A stretch of DNA of 64,000 nucleotides from JABDMH01 sp050298535. GTDB lineage: Bacteria > Bacteroidota > Bacteroidia > Chitinophagales > Saprospiraceae. The stretch is from NCBI GenBank assembly GCA_050298535.1, contig JBNKUI010000010.1, positions 1 to 64,000 on the forward strand, read 5' to 3'. The stretch's first letter is position 1. Each line of letters starts with the position of its first letter. The position numbers and the translations under genes were made by a program. Below the pieces are notes generated by a model. The model saw nothing but the letters and a program-made list of their open reading frames with translations, was not told the origin of the DNA and did not search any database. This document shows positions 37,366-45,941 of the stretch, one piece after another.

Positions 37366-39465
37366 ATGGAGAAAACATACCCCTATATCGAGCGGGATAT
37401 AAGCTGGCTGGCTTTTAATCACCGGGTATTGCAGGAGGCAACTGACCCTACAATGCCCTTGTTTGAACGTATCAAGTTTATGGCGATTTACAGCTCTAAC
37501 CTGGGTGAGTTTTTTGCCGTAAGAGTGGCTCAGCATCGTAATTTACTCCGGATCAGCAAGAAGACGAAAAAAGAATTGGACCTTCATCCCCGTGAAGTGC
37601 TCAAGGCGATTCTCAAAATTGTGAATGAGCAGCAAGAGGAATTCAACCAGATTTTTGCCGATCAAATCGAACCTGCATTGCGACAAAACCACATCTTTCT
37701 GAAACGCAGACTGGATCTGGATGAAGAGCAGAAGGATTTTGTAGAGGAGTATTTTAAACAAAACATGCTCCCGTATGTGCAGCCGGTACTTTTGGTGAAG
37801 AATAAGATCCGTCCTTTCCTTACCAACTCATCGCTATATCTGACCGTGATGATGCGCACCAAAGGTAAACCCAATGGATCATTACAGTATGCGATCGTGA
37901 AGGTGCCATCAGATCATCTTCCACGTTTCATCAAGCTACCTTCAGAAGAAGGCCAACACGATCTGATCATGATTGATGATATTGTGCGTCATAGTATTGC
38001 CTGGCTTTTCCCCGGATATGATGTACTAGATACCTATTCCATAAAACTAACCCGGGATGCAGAACTCTATATTGATGATGAATTCTCGGGTGACCTCATT
38101 CAAAAAATTAAAAAATCGCTACTAAGAAGGGACGTCGGACCTGCAGCACGACTCGTGTATGATCGAGAGATGCCCAAACAATTATTGAAGTATTTACAAA
38201 GCGTTCTGGAACTTGAAAATTACGATCTACTGCCAGAAGGTAGATATCACAATAACTTTGATTTCTTTAAATTTCCTGATTTTGGATTGCATCATCTCAA
38301 TCAAAGGCCTTTACCTTCACTGGCATATATTCCTTTGGAAGCTTCACAGGACTTTTTCGAGACAATTCGACAGGAAGATCAAATGATTCACCTCCCCTAT
38401 CACAGTTATGAGTCCGTCATTCAGTTCTTCGAGGAAGCCTCCATGGACCCCAATGTAACTCATATCAAGATCATACAATATCGGGTGGCGAAAGAGTCAC
38501 GCATCATGAATGCGCTGATGGAAGCAGTGAAACGTGGAAAGCGTGTCTCTGCATTTGTGGAAGTGAAAGCAAGATTTGATGAGGAGGCCAACCTGAGTTG
38601 GGGTGCCAGACTAGAAGAAGCTGGTGTACGTGTGCACTATAGCTTCCCAGGGCTTAAGGTGCATGCTAAAGCAGCACTTATCCGAAGAATTGAGAATGGT
38701 AAACCCAGGTTATATAGTTTTCTCAGTACCGGAAACTTTCATGAAGACACAGCCAAGATTTACAGTGATTTGGGATTGTTTACGGCAGACCCCCGACTGA
38801 CCAGCGAGATCGCCCGTATATTCTCTATTTTAGAAACGCGCAAGTTACCGTCCGTAGACTTTGAGCATTTATTAGTTGGGCAGTTCAATCTCCGATCTGA
38901 GTTAGTCAATCTCATAAATCATGAAATTGCCCAGGCGCAGGAAGGAAATAAAGCAGAAATCATATTGAAGCTCAATAGCCTCCAGGATACAGACATGATA
39001 GATATGCTGTACAAAGCTAGTGCTGCCGGTGTACGAATTAAGCTCATAGTGCGTGGTATTTGTTGTCTTATCCCAGGTGAGGAAGGCTTAAGTACTAATA
39101 TATCTGCTATAAGTATTGTGGATCGATATCTCGAGCACGCTCGTATCTTCATCTTTCACAACAGTGGAGATCGTAAGTTATATCTTTCCAGTGCAGATTG
39201 GATGACTCGAAATCTGAGTTACCGTATTGAAACAGTCTTTCCGATATATGATGAAAAAGTCCGAAAGATGATCTTCGATATTGTAGAAGGTCAACTTAAT
39301 GACAACGTGAAAGCGAGGATTATTGATCGTGAGGGGAAAAATAAATTTGTCAAAAGTGAAACGGGAATTCCCGTGCAATCACAGATAGAGACGTATTACT
39401 ATCTCAAGAGACAGCAAGAGAAATACAACGAGCTTATCGAGGTTGATAGTGGTCAGAATAACTGA
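37366..39465 (+). CDS. ppk1: Polyphosphate kinase 1
   Basis: The 699-residue enzyme has the N-terminal domain start ERDISWLAFNHRVLQEA, the head domain, and two phospholipase-D-like C domains. The phospho-acceptor His433 lies in LKVHAKAAL and the second conserved His591 in LEHARIFIF, followed by SSADWMTRNL. It builds polyphosphate from ATP at the membrane. No exopolyphosphatase gene is adjacent, unlike the ppk-ppx pairs of some phyla. Confidence 0.97.
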   Translation: MEKTYPYIERDISWLAFNHRVLQEATDPTMPLFERIKFMAIYSSNLGEFFAVRVAQHRNLLRISKKTKKELDLHPREVLKAILKIVNEQQEEFNQIFADQIEPALRQNHIFLKRRLDLDEEQKDFVEEYFKQNMLPYVQPVLLVKNKIRPFLTNSSLYLTVMMRTKGKPNGSLQYAIVKVPSDHLPRFIKLPSEEGQHDLIMIDDIVRHSIAWLFPGYDVLDTYSIKLTRDAELYIDDEFSGDLIQKIKKSLLRRDVGPAARLVYDREMPKQLLKYLQSVLELENYDLLPEGRYHNNFDFFKFPDFGLHHLNQRPLPSLAYIPLEASQDFFETIRQEDQMIHLPYHSYESVIQFFEEASMDPNVTHIKIIQYRVAKESRIMNALMEAVKRGKRVSAFVEVKARFDEEANLSWGARLEEAGVRVHYSFPGLKVHAKAALIRRIENGKPRLYSFLSTGNFHEDTAKIYSDLGLFTADPRLTSEIARIFSILETRKLPSVDFEHLLVGQFNLRSELVNLINHEIAQAQEGNKAEIILKLNSLQDTDMIDMLYKASAAGVRIKLIVRGICCLIPGEEGLSTNISAISIVDRYLEHARIFIFHNSGDRKLYLSSADWMTRNLSYRIETVFPIYDEKVRKMIFDIVEGQLNDNVKARIIDREGKNKFVKSETGIPVQSQIETYYYLKRQQEKYNELIEVDSGQNN

Positions 39466-39662
39466 TCAATGCAAAAAGAATGATATTGCAATTAGGTGCA
39501 GGATATAAACGATTACTAGTAAATAGCGTTTTCTTTTTACGAACATATGTACAAGTACTTTTTGAAAAAGTGAAAATTGTCTGAGATCATTAATTGTCCG
39601 TAAATGGGTCTTTTCCCTTCAATGCATTTATAACGACACTGATACTATAATATTATTTAGAT

Positions 39663-41321
39663 ATGAAAAAGTCATATATATACAGCCTTCTTATCCTATC
39701 CATGTTTCTGTTGTCAAGTTCATCATGCAGTGAGCATCAAACGCAATCTATTGAATCACCGGTCTTGACAGCAGCTCCGGCAGAGGTAGCGCTTGATAAA
39801 TACACACCAGTACGATTGGAGACTGATCTTTCAGTCTTATCGGAAAAAGAAAGACAGATGATTCCTTTATTGGTAGAAGCAGCCAAGATTATGGATGAAT
39901 TATTTTGGTTTGAAGCGTACGGAGATAAGGAAACGCTTTTGAGCGAAGTCTTAGATGCGGATACGCGTCAATATGTAGAAATCAATTATGGCCCCTGGGA
40001 TCGACTGGCTGGTAATCAACCTTTTGTTGAAGGAGTGGGTTCTAAACCCCTGGGGGCTAACTTCTACCCATTCGATATGACCAAGGCAGACTTTGAGGCG
40101 GCTGAAATAGAGAATAAGGCGAGTTTGTACACGTTTATTCGATACGATGAAAGCGGAGCCCTGCAGAGCATTCCTTATCATGAAATGTTTGCAGAAGAGG
40201 TAATTGAAGCAAGCAATCTGCTCAAGCAGGCAAGTGAACTGGCTGAAGATTCTGGTCTCAAGAAGTATTTAGAGCTCCGAGCAGAAGCATTACTAACTGA
40301 TGAATACCAGCCTTCTGACATGGCCTGGCTTGATATGAAGACCAACACTATTGATGTCGTGATTGGACCTATTGAAAACTATGAAGACCAACTCTATGGA
40401 TATAAGGCAGCTCATGAGGCCTATATTCTGGTAAAGGATAAACCCTGGAGTGAGCGACTTGCTCGATATGCTTCTCTCCTGCCAGGGCTGCAAGCCAATC
40501 TTCCGGTGCCGGGAGAATACAAGAAGGAAAAGCCAGGTACCGATACGGAGCTAAACGCCTATGATGTAGTCTACTATGCAGGTGATTGCAATGCAGGTAG
40601 TAAAACTATAGCAATCAATCTACCTAATGACGAGGAAGTACAGTTAGCGAAAGGTACACGACGTCTGCAGTTAAAGAATGCCATGCGGGCGAAATTTGAC
40701 AAAATTCTATTACCAATTTCCGAGGTACTGATTGATGAATCGCAACGCAGCCACATCACCTTTGATGCTTTTTTTGCCAATACGATGTTTCACGAAGTGG
40801 CTCATGGACTAGGCATAAAGAATACGATTACCGGAAAAGGAACAGTGCGCGAAGCTCTACAGGCACATGCATCCGCACTGGAAGAAGGGAAAGCTGATGT
40901 ACTGGGTCTTTATATGATCAATCAACTTCACGACGCCGGCGAAATTGAAGGTGATCTCCATGATTATTATGTGACATTTCTGGCAAGTATCTTCAGGTCG
41001 GTACGATTTGGTGCTTCTAGTGCGCATGGGAAGGCAAATATGATTCGCTTCAATTACTTTAAGGAGCAAGGTGCCTTTGTCCGGAATAGTGAATCTGGAA
41101 CATATAAGATTGATTTCGAAAAATTTAGGAAGGCGACGGACAGCTTGAGTCAGAAGATCCTCATGTTGCAGGGGGATGGTGACTATACGGGAGTAGCGAA
41201 GCTTGTAGAGGAAATGGCGATCATCACACCTGAATTGCAGGCAGACCTGGATCGACTCTCGAATGCAAACATTCCCGTGGATGTCATCTTTGAACAAGGG
41301 CTCGACATATTGGAGTTATAA
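39663..41321 (+). CDS. M49 family zinc peptidase (dipeptidyl peptidase III-like) lipoprotein
   Basis: The 552-residue product has a lipoprotein signal ending in SSSC. The zinc motif is HEVAH (377-381), the five-residue form, rather than the HExxGH hexapeptide of animal DPP III. The second motif EEGKAD places the third zinc ligand at Glu408. The region between carries NTMFHEVAHGLG. M49 enzymes remove dipeptides from peptide N-termini; the lipid anchor places this one in the periplasm or on the outer membrane. It lies 9 bases before the deformylase-like gene, suggesting an operon of peptide-processing enzymes. Confidence 0.9.
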   Translation: MKKSYIYSLLILSMFLLSSSSCSEHQTQSIESPVLTAAPAEVALDKYTPVRLETDLSVLSEKERQMIPLLVEAAKIMDELFWFEAYGDKETLLSEVLDADTRQYVEINYGPWDRLAGNQPFVEGVGSKPLGANFYPFDMTKADFEAAEIENKASLYTFIRYDESGALQSIPYHEMFAEEVIEASNLLKQASELAEDSGLKKYLELRAEALLTDEYQPSDMAWLDMKTNTIDVVIGPIENYEDQLYGYKAAHEAYILVKDKPWSERLARYASLLPGLQANLPVPGEYKKEKPGTDTELNAYDVVYYAGDCNAGSKTIAINLPNDEEVQLAKGTRRLQLKNAMRAKFDKILLPISEVLIDESQRSHITFDAFFANTMFHEVAHGLGIKNTITGKGTVREALQAHASALEEGKADVLGLYMINQLHDAGEIEGDLHDYYVTFLASIFRSVRFGASSAHGKANMIRFNYFKEQGAFVRNSESGTYKIDFEKFRKATDSLSQKILMLQGDGDYTGVAKLVEEMAIITPELQADLDRLSNANIPVDVIFEQGLDILEL

Positions 41322-41330
41322 TCTAATGCC

Positions 41331-41840
41331 ATGAACAGTCAGGATATGAGTCTGGAGAACATTCTTCTCCTGGGAGATCCCCGGCTACGAGAAAACTGCT
41401 CACCGGTGGTCACTGAAGAGCTCAATGTACTGGATCCCTATATAGATCAAATGGCATCCCTGATTCTCGCTTTTCGCAACACCTATGGGAAGGGTCGTGC
41501 CATTGCTGCTCCGCAGATCGGTCTGCTAAAGAATATTATCGTCATTAATATCGATGGACCTGTGGCTCTTTATAATCCCACGCTTTCATTTCCGCATAAC
41601 AAGCAAATCGAATTGTGGGACGATTGCATGTCTTTTCCAAATCTTATGGTCAGGCTCAAGCGATATGACCAATGTATTGTAACATTCAAAGATCGAGAAT
41701 GGAAGGATCAAACCTGGCAATTGCAGGGAGATATGTCAGAGCTCTTGCAGCATGAATATGATCACCTTCAAGGTGTGCTGGCAATAGATCGGGCTATAGA
41801 TAAGGATGCTTTTAAATGGTTTGTCCCCGTTCGGTCATGA
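41331..41840 (+). CDS. Peptide deformylase-like protein
   Basis: The 169-residue protein shows all three deformylase motifs in variant form: GRAIAAPQIG (55-64) for GxGxAAPQxG, DDCMS with Cys99 for EGCLS, and HEYDH (141-145). The zinc ligands Cys99, His141 and His145 and the catalytic Glu142 are kept, so activity is plausible. Canonical deformylase removes formyl groups from new proteins. The DDC variant is seen in deformylase-like paralogues and the true substrate may differ. It is placed directly after the M49 peptidase gene. Confidence 0.85.
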   Translation: MNSQDMSLENILLLGDPRLRENCSPVVTEELNVLDPYIDQMASLILAFRNTYGKGRAIAAPQIGLLKNIIVINIDGPVALYNPTLSFPHNKQIELWDDCMSFPNLMVRLKRYDQCIVTFKDREWKDQTWQLQGDMSELLQHEYDHLQGVLAIDRAIDKDAFKWFVPVRS

Positions 41841-41895
41841 GATAAAATCGCGCGATATTCGTTAAATTGGCCATGAGCAAGCACAATCAAAGACA

Positions 41896-42840
41896 ATGTC
41901 CGACATACAACAAGCACTGAAGGAAACCTATGATGCATTGCAGCATGCTACCCGTGTAGATCGGCACCTTGCTGAATTGAATCAGGAACTGTCTGAGGCG
42001 TATCAGGAGCTCGATAAGCTGGAAAAGAAGTTAGAGAAAGAATTTAAGGATATTGAACGGCTTGAAAAGCTCAGTGTCAAGGGGCTTTTTCATCAGGTGC
42101 TTGGAAGTAAAGAAGAGCAGATCGAAAAAGAACGGCAGGAGTATTTGCAAGCTTCACTCAAGTATGATGAAGCGAAGAAATCAGCCAAGCTATTAGAGTA
42201 TGAACGCGATCTTCTCGAGAAAAAAGTGCAGGACCTACCAACTCTCAAGAATCAACTGGACCAACTAATCAAACGAAGAGAGAAAGATCTCATTCAAAAC
42301 CGCACGGATACTGGACAGCAATTACTGGAGATATTGACACGCATTGACACCTTGCATCAGTTTGCTAATAATGTGGTAGCCGTTAAAAAATCCGGACAAG
42401 AAGTCATGGTTATCCTGGATCGGATGCTAGGTCATCTACGCAAAGCAAAGAACTGGGGTCAATGGGATATGGCCGGTGGAAGGCAGCGTGGAGCATCCTA
42501 TATGAAGCACTCAGCCATTGATAAGGCCAGGGATCTATCGTATCATGTCAAACATCTACTGGTCCGTTTTCAAAAAGACCTGAGTCACATATATGGTCCC
42601 GAAGAACTTGATCTTCATATTCATTTGGAAAGTTTCTCCCGATTTACGGATATCTTTTTTGATAATCTGATCTCGGATTGGATCATTCAACAGAAAATCC
42701 AAAACGCGCTTAGTAATGTTCAGTCTGTTCGAGATCAGGTAGCCAGGATCATGCAATCCCTGGATGCGGAAATTCAAAAATCAGATCAGTCGATTGCAGC
42801 GCTGGAGGAGCAAAGGCGACAGCTGGTTCTGAAATCATAA
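41896..42840 (+). CDS. Uncharacterised cytoplasmic coiled-coil protein
   Basis: The 314-residue protein is not recognised. There is no signal peptide or membrane helix. Residues about 20-150 are strongly predicted coiled coil (Glu/Lys/Leu heptads), broken by a KGLFHQVLGS motif near residue 65. A central helical part (about 150-280) contains NWGQWDMAGG and an RxxSYMKHSAIDKARDL segment, and a short final coiled coil ends the protein. It starts 55 bases after the deformylase-like gene and its stop is 2 bases from that of the convergent rimM. A scaffold or assembly role is possible but is only a guess. Confidence 0.8.
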   Translation: MSDIQQALKETYDALQHATRVDRHLAELNQELSEAYQELDKLEKKLEKEFKDIERLEKLSVKGLFHQVLGSKEEQIEKERQEYLQASLKYDEAKKSAKLLEYERDLLEKKVQDLPTLKNQLDQLIKRREKDLIQNRTDTGQQLLEILTRIDTLHQFANNVVAVKKSGQEVMVILDRMLGHLRKAKNWGQWDMAGGRQRGASYMKHSAIDKARDLSYHVKHLLVRFQKDLSHIYGPEELDLHIHLESFSRFTDIFFDNLISDWIIQQKIQNALSNVQSVRDQVARIMQSLDAEIQKSDQSIAALEEQRRQLVLKS

Positions 42841-42842
42841 TA

Positions 42843-43376
42843 TTAGATCTGTAATAGTCCTTCCGGCAATTGCATTAAGATACGTCGAGCTTCAATATCG
42901 ATATCTTCAATGAGATCGGGGGCGAGTGGTATCATGATCTCACCTTCTTCTTGCTGAACGAAGGCCATATCCTGTCCCGGATATTCTTCTACCCGAATGA
43001 TTTTACCTAGTGTACGTCCAGATACAGTATCCATTAATTCGAAGTCAATCAACAGAGCAAAGGGCTCCTCAGAGCGGGTTGTAAATCCCGGTTCAATATC
43101 GGCCGGAAGATCCTGAGTGGCTACAAAAAGGGCTTTACCCGTGATTTCATGTGCTGCCTGTGGAGAGTCCATGTCACTAAACTTCACCTGTACTGGCCGT
43201 GTGGACTCCAGCCTTTCTATTTCAAAAGGTACTTTGATACCATCGATCTCGACAAATAAAAACTCAAGGTCATTCAAATGTTCCAGCATGGATTCTTCGA
43301 GAGAAAGGCGCACCGCTCCCTCTGCGCCAAAACTCTTCTTCACCCGTCCGATAGGTAGAAATTCCAGATCTTGCAT
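42843..43376 (-). CDS. rimM: Ribosome maturation factor RimM
   Basis: The 177-residue protein has the N-terminal RimM beta-barrel (IGRVKKSFGAEGAVRL ... FVEIDG) and the C-terminal PRC-barrel (LGKIIRVEEYPGQDMAFV ... MIPLAPDLIEDID). It helps 30S head assembly around S19. It is not next to rpsP or trmD here. It follows the lipoprotein gene after 8 bases and the mnmA gene beyond that, so all three are probably co-transcribed. Confidence 0.95.
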   Translation of the reverse strand: MQDLEFLPIGRVKKSFGAEGAVRLSLEESMLEHLNDLEFLFVEIDGIKVPFEIERLESTRPVQVKFSDMDSPQAAHEITGKALFVATQDLPADIEPGFTTRSEEPFALLIDFELMDTVSGRTLGKIIRVEEYPGQDMAFVQQEEGEIMIPLAPDLIEDIDIEARRILMQLPEGLLQI

Positions 43377-43384
43377 GGTTCCGC

Positions 43385-44149
43385 TTAATTGTGATCAATT
43401 AGAGTTTCTCTCATCAAGAAGCCTCTGCCAGCTTGTTCCCTCCAGGTTAGCCCGAGGCACGGTTGAGTTTCACCCACATATTTACAAAAGGAATCAATCA
43501 TCTGACGTTCACGATATACCAGTCCAACCGTACGTGCATACTTTTCGACGCTATATCTCAGCTCAACAATGTTGGTATCCGCAACCTGTTCGATAGTCGC
43601 AACATCTGAATAACTGATGCCTCCGATCCGTTCCTGGAGACCGGTGGATAGTACTTTATGCTGCCATCTGTCAAAGATTTCGATAGTTTCTCCTTTTACG
43701 AATATGACGATGTTGTCAGGAAAGTATGCCAGTCCATCCCACTCCAAGTTATCCTCCAGAGGAAATACGAGTGGAATATATCGAAGGTTATCTTCCACAT
43801 AAAAGGCCTGATTCACCGTACGACTTTCTACTATTACATCCATGATTTCCCAGGGGTCGCCGAGTTTATCTGCTCGGGATCTTTCTACCCGGTAATTAGT
43901 CTGACCCGTTTGATCGATATATTCCTCCACAGTCTCGAGTCGTAGAAAGAAATGAGAAGAATCAACTACTGGTCTATCACCTAGTCCCAGGTCAAACTGC
44001 AAAGAGTCTACTTCATAAATACGATATTTTCCCACTTCCAGCGGAAAGTATTCATGTCCATATACCTGTGGATCAATGATATCAGCAGGATCTTCCTTAC
44101 AAGACAGAAAGATCATGAATGCAAATAATATCAGAGCATATTGTTTCAT
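43385..44149 (-). CDS. Lipoprotein of unknown function
   Basis: The 254-residue product has a lipoprotein signal MKQYALILFAFMIFLSC. The mature part starts with an HEYFPLEVGKYRIYEVDS strand pattern often seen in small Bacteroidota lipoproteins, and is otherwise rich in beta strands. No catalytic motif is visible. Its first codons overlap the mnmA stop by 4 bases, and rimM follows after 8 bases, so it is translationally linked to two RNA/ribosome genes without an obvious reason. Confidence 0.85.
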   Translation of the reverse strand: MKQYALILFAFMIFLSCKEDPADIIDPQVYGHEYFPLEVGKYRIYEVDSLQFDLGLGDRPVVDSSHFFLRLETVEEYIDQTGQTNYRVERSRADKLGDPWEIMDVIVESRTVNQAFYVEDNLRYIPLVFPLEDNLEWDGLAYFPDNIVIFVKGETIEIFDRWQHKVLSTGLQERIGGISYSDVATIEQVADTNIVELRYSVEKYARTVGLVYRERQMIDSFCKYVGETQPCLGLTWREQAGRGFLMRETLIDHN

Positions 44150-45246
44150 TTGACTGCACTATAAATGATACCTCCTCCCAGGACATCATCACCTTCAAAA
44201 AATACAGCAGACTGACCGGGAGCCACACCTTTTACACCAGCGAAGAAATGCACCTGTACCTGATCGCCACCATCTGAGGACAATTCACAGAGTGTCCCTT
44301 TATCGTGATATCGCACCTTGGCCAGCATTTCACGACCCTCCGGCAATTGCTCATATTTCATGGAATTGACCTGATAGACCTGCATCTTACTACGTATCAG
44401 GCTTTCTACATCGCCTAGCACTACCGTGTTAGAGTCCGCGTCAATTTCTGAGACGTACATGGGACTGCCAAATGCCATCCCTAATCCACGTCTCTGCCCG
44501 ATGGTGTAGAAGGGATATCCATCGTGATATCCTAAGAAATTTCCTTCCTGATCCACAAACTTTCCACCCTTCACTTCATCCTCGAGAGTGGGAAGCCGCC
44601 GTTTCAAAAAGCCCCGGTAGTCATTGTCAGGGACAAAGCATATTTCATAACTCTCAGGCTTTTTGCTGAGGGCCTCATATCCGAAATCATACGCCATTTG
44701 ACGTACTTCGGTCTTATTGTAAGGACCTAATGGAAACAGGCTTCTGTCCAAGCATTCCTGACTGAGTCCCCATAACACATAAGATTGATCTTTGGTGTGG
44801 TCAATAGCCTTCCGCACAAATTTGCGACCGTCCTGCTCATCAATCCGAGCATAGTGACCGGTTGCAATCATTTGGCAATCTAAGGCATCTGCTCTTTTCA
44901 GTAGAGCAGACCACTTGATATGCGTATTACAAAGTACACAGGGGTTGGGTGTCCGGCCTGCAATATATTCTTCCACAAAATTGTCAATCACATAATCACC
45001 AAATTCATCCCGTATATCGATGATGAAGTGGTGAAACCCCATTTTAACTGCCACCTCTCGAGCATCATTGATTGAATCCAAACTACAACATCCCGTCTCT
45101 TTCTTGGATCCGCCACTGCTGGCATAATCCCACGTTTTCATCGTAATGCCCACCACCTCATAGCCCTGATCGTGTAACATCATAGCTGTGACGGTGCTAT
45201 CAATTCCACCGCTCATTGCCACAAGTACCCTACCATGCTTACTCAT
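44146..45246 (-). CDS. mnmA: tRNA-specific 2-thiouridylase MnmA
   Basis: The 366-residue protein has the PP-loop SGGIDS (12-17), the PNPCVLCN motif with the nucleophilic Cys, and the SYEICFVPDNDYRGFL segment carrying the second catalytic Cys. It forms 2-thiouridine at position 34 of Glu, Gln and Lys tRNAs using sulfur from a relay. It is the first gene of the mnmA-lipoprotein-rimM unit. A TATTTTTG promoter box lies just upstream. Confidence 0.98.
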   Translation of the reverse strand: MSKHGRVLVAMSGGIDSTVTAMMLHDQGYEVVGITMKTWDYASSGGSKKETGCCSLDSINDAREVAVKMGFHHFIIDIRDEFGDYVIDNFVEEYIAGRTPNPCVLCNTHIKWSALLKRADALDCQMIATGHYARIDEQDGRKFVRKAIDHTKDQSYVLWGLSQECLDRSLFPLGPYNKTEVRQMAYDFGYEALSKKPESYEICFVPDNDYRGFLKRRLPTLEDEVKGGKFVDQEGNFLGYHDGYPFYTIGQRRGLGMAFGSPMYVSEIDADSNTVVLGDVESLIRSKMQVYQVNSMKYEQLPEGREMLAKVRYHDKGTLCELSSDGGDQVQVHFFAGVKGVAPGQSAVFFEGDDVLGGGIIYSAVK

Positions 45247-45264
45247 CGTAACCTATTTTTACTG

Positions 45265-45293
45265 CAAAAATACGTAATATCTCTTTCCTCAAA
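45265..45293 (-). promoter_or_regulatory. Promoter of the mnmA unit
   Basis: On the - strand a TTTG box (45290-45293) is followed after 17 bases by TATTTTTG (45265-45272), matching TAnnTTTG. This leaves a leader of only about 10-15 bases before the ATG at 45246. Confidence 0.6.
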
Positions 45294-45298
45294 TATTC

Positions 45299-45811
45299 TC
45301 ATATATGTTCCAGATCCCATATGATCCGGGAAGCTAGTGAAGACACTTCGAGTTCAGTCCCATTAATAATGTAGAAATCATCAGAAGGTTCCTTCAACTG
45401 GCCGAATTTTAAGTAACTCTCCCATACATGCTGTACGTACCATTCGGGTTCTGATCCCCATCGTGTCTCCTGTCTCCGTCTCTCTATGAACGTTAAGTAG
45501 TCAATGTCCAGAAATACCTTGATGTCAAAAAGTCTGTTGATCGACTTATTCCAGAATATCAGAAAGCCTTCCGCGATTACCAAATCTGCAATAGGATCCA
45601 GCATGGCCTGATAGATCCCCTTCCAGTCAATAGATTGTGGCACTTCCCAGTCTGTCTTACCATTTATCAATGGTATCCTTTCGATAGAACGTACATGCTC
45701 ATCCATTGAGACGATTTGGCTGCTATAGGGTAGCTGAGCGGATAATTGCCTGGCTAGCGTGGATTTACCGGAATTACTGCAACCACCAATGGCTACAATT
45801 CTATGCATCAA
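45299..45811 (-). CDS. P-loop kinase, nicotinamide riboside kinase-like
   Basis: The 170-residue protein has the P-loop GCSNSGKST (10-18) followed by LARQL, then a VSMDEH segment in the place of the substrate-binding Asp region, and the DWEVPQSIDW motif typical of nicotinamide riboside kinases. The lid carries ERRRQET. It probably phosphorylates nicotinamide riboside or a related nucleoside for NAD salvage. A uridine-kinase-type specificity cannot be excluded. No NAD genes are adjacent. ATG codons at 45811 and 45808 are alternative starts. Confidence 0.8.
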   Translation of the reverse strand: MMHRIVAIGGCSNSGKSTLARQLSAQLPYSSQIVSMDEHVRSIERIPLINGKTDWEVPQSIDWKGIYQAMLDPIADLVIAEGFLIFWNKSINRLFDIKVFLDIDYLTFIERRRQETRWGSEPEWYVQHVWESYLKFGQLKEPSDDFYIINGTELEVSSLASRIIWDLEHI

Positions 45812-45853
45812 TTAGGAGTTTTTTCAATAGATTAGGGGTCAGATCCTTTAGGC

Positions 45854-45861
45854 CAAAGTTA
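45854..45861 (-). promoter_or_regulatory. -7 promoter box for the nucleoside kinase gene
   Basis: Read on the - strand the sequence is TAACTTTG, a match to TAnnTTTG, 43 bases before the ATG at 45811. No well-spaced -33 box was found. Confidence 0.45.
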
Positions 45862-45941
45862 ACTTCTTCTTCACAAGAATTTATATCTATCGAACTTTGC
45901 CAATTCGTTTTACATTGGGACTAATATAATAACACTGGAAA

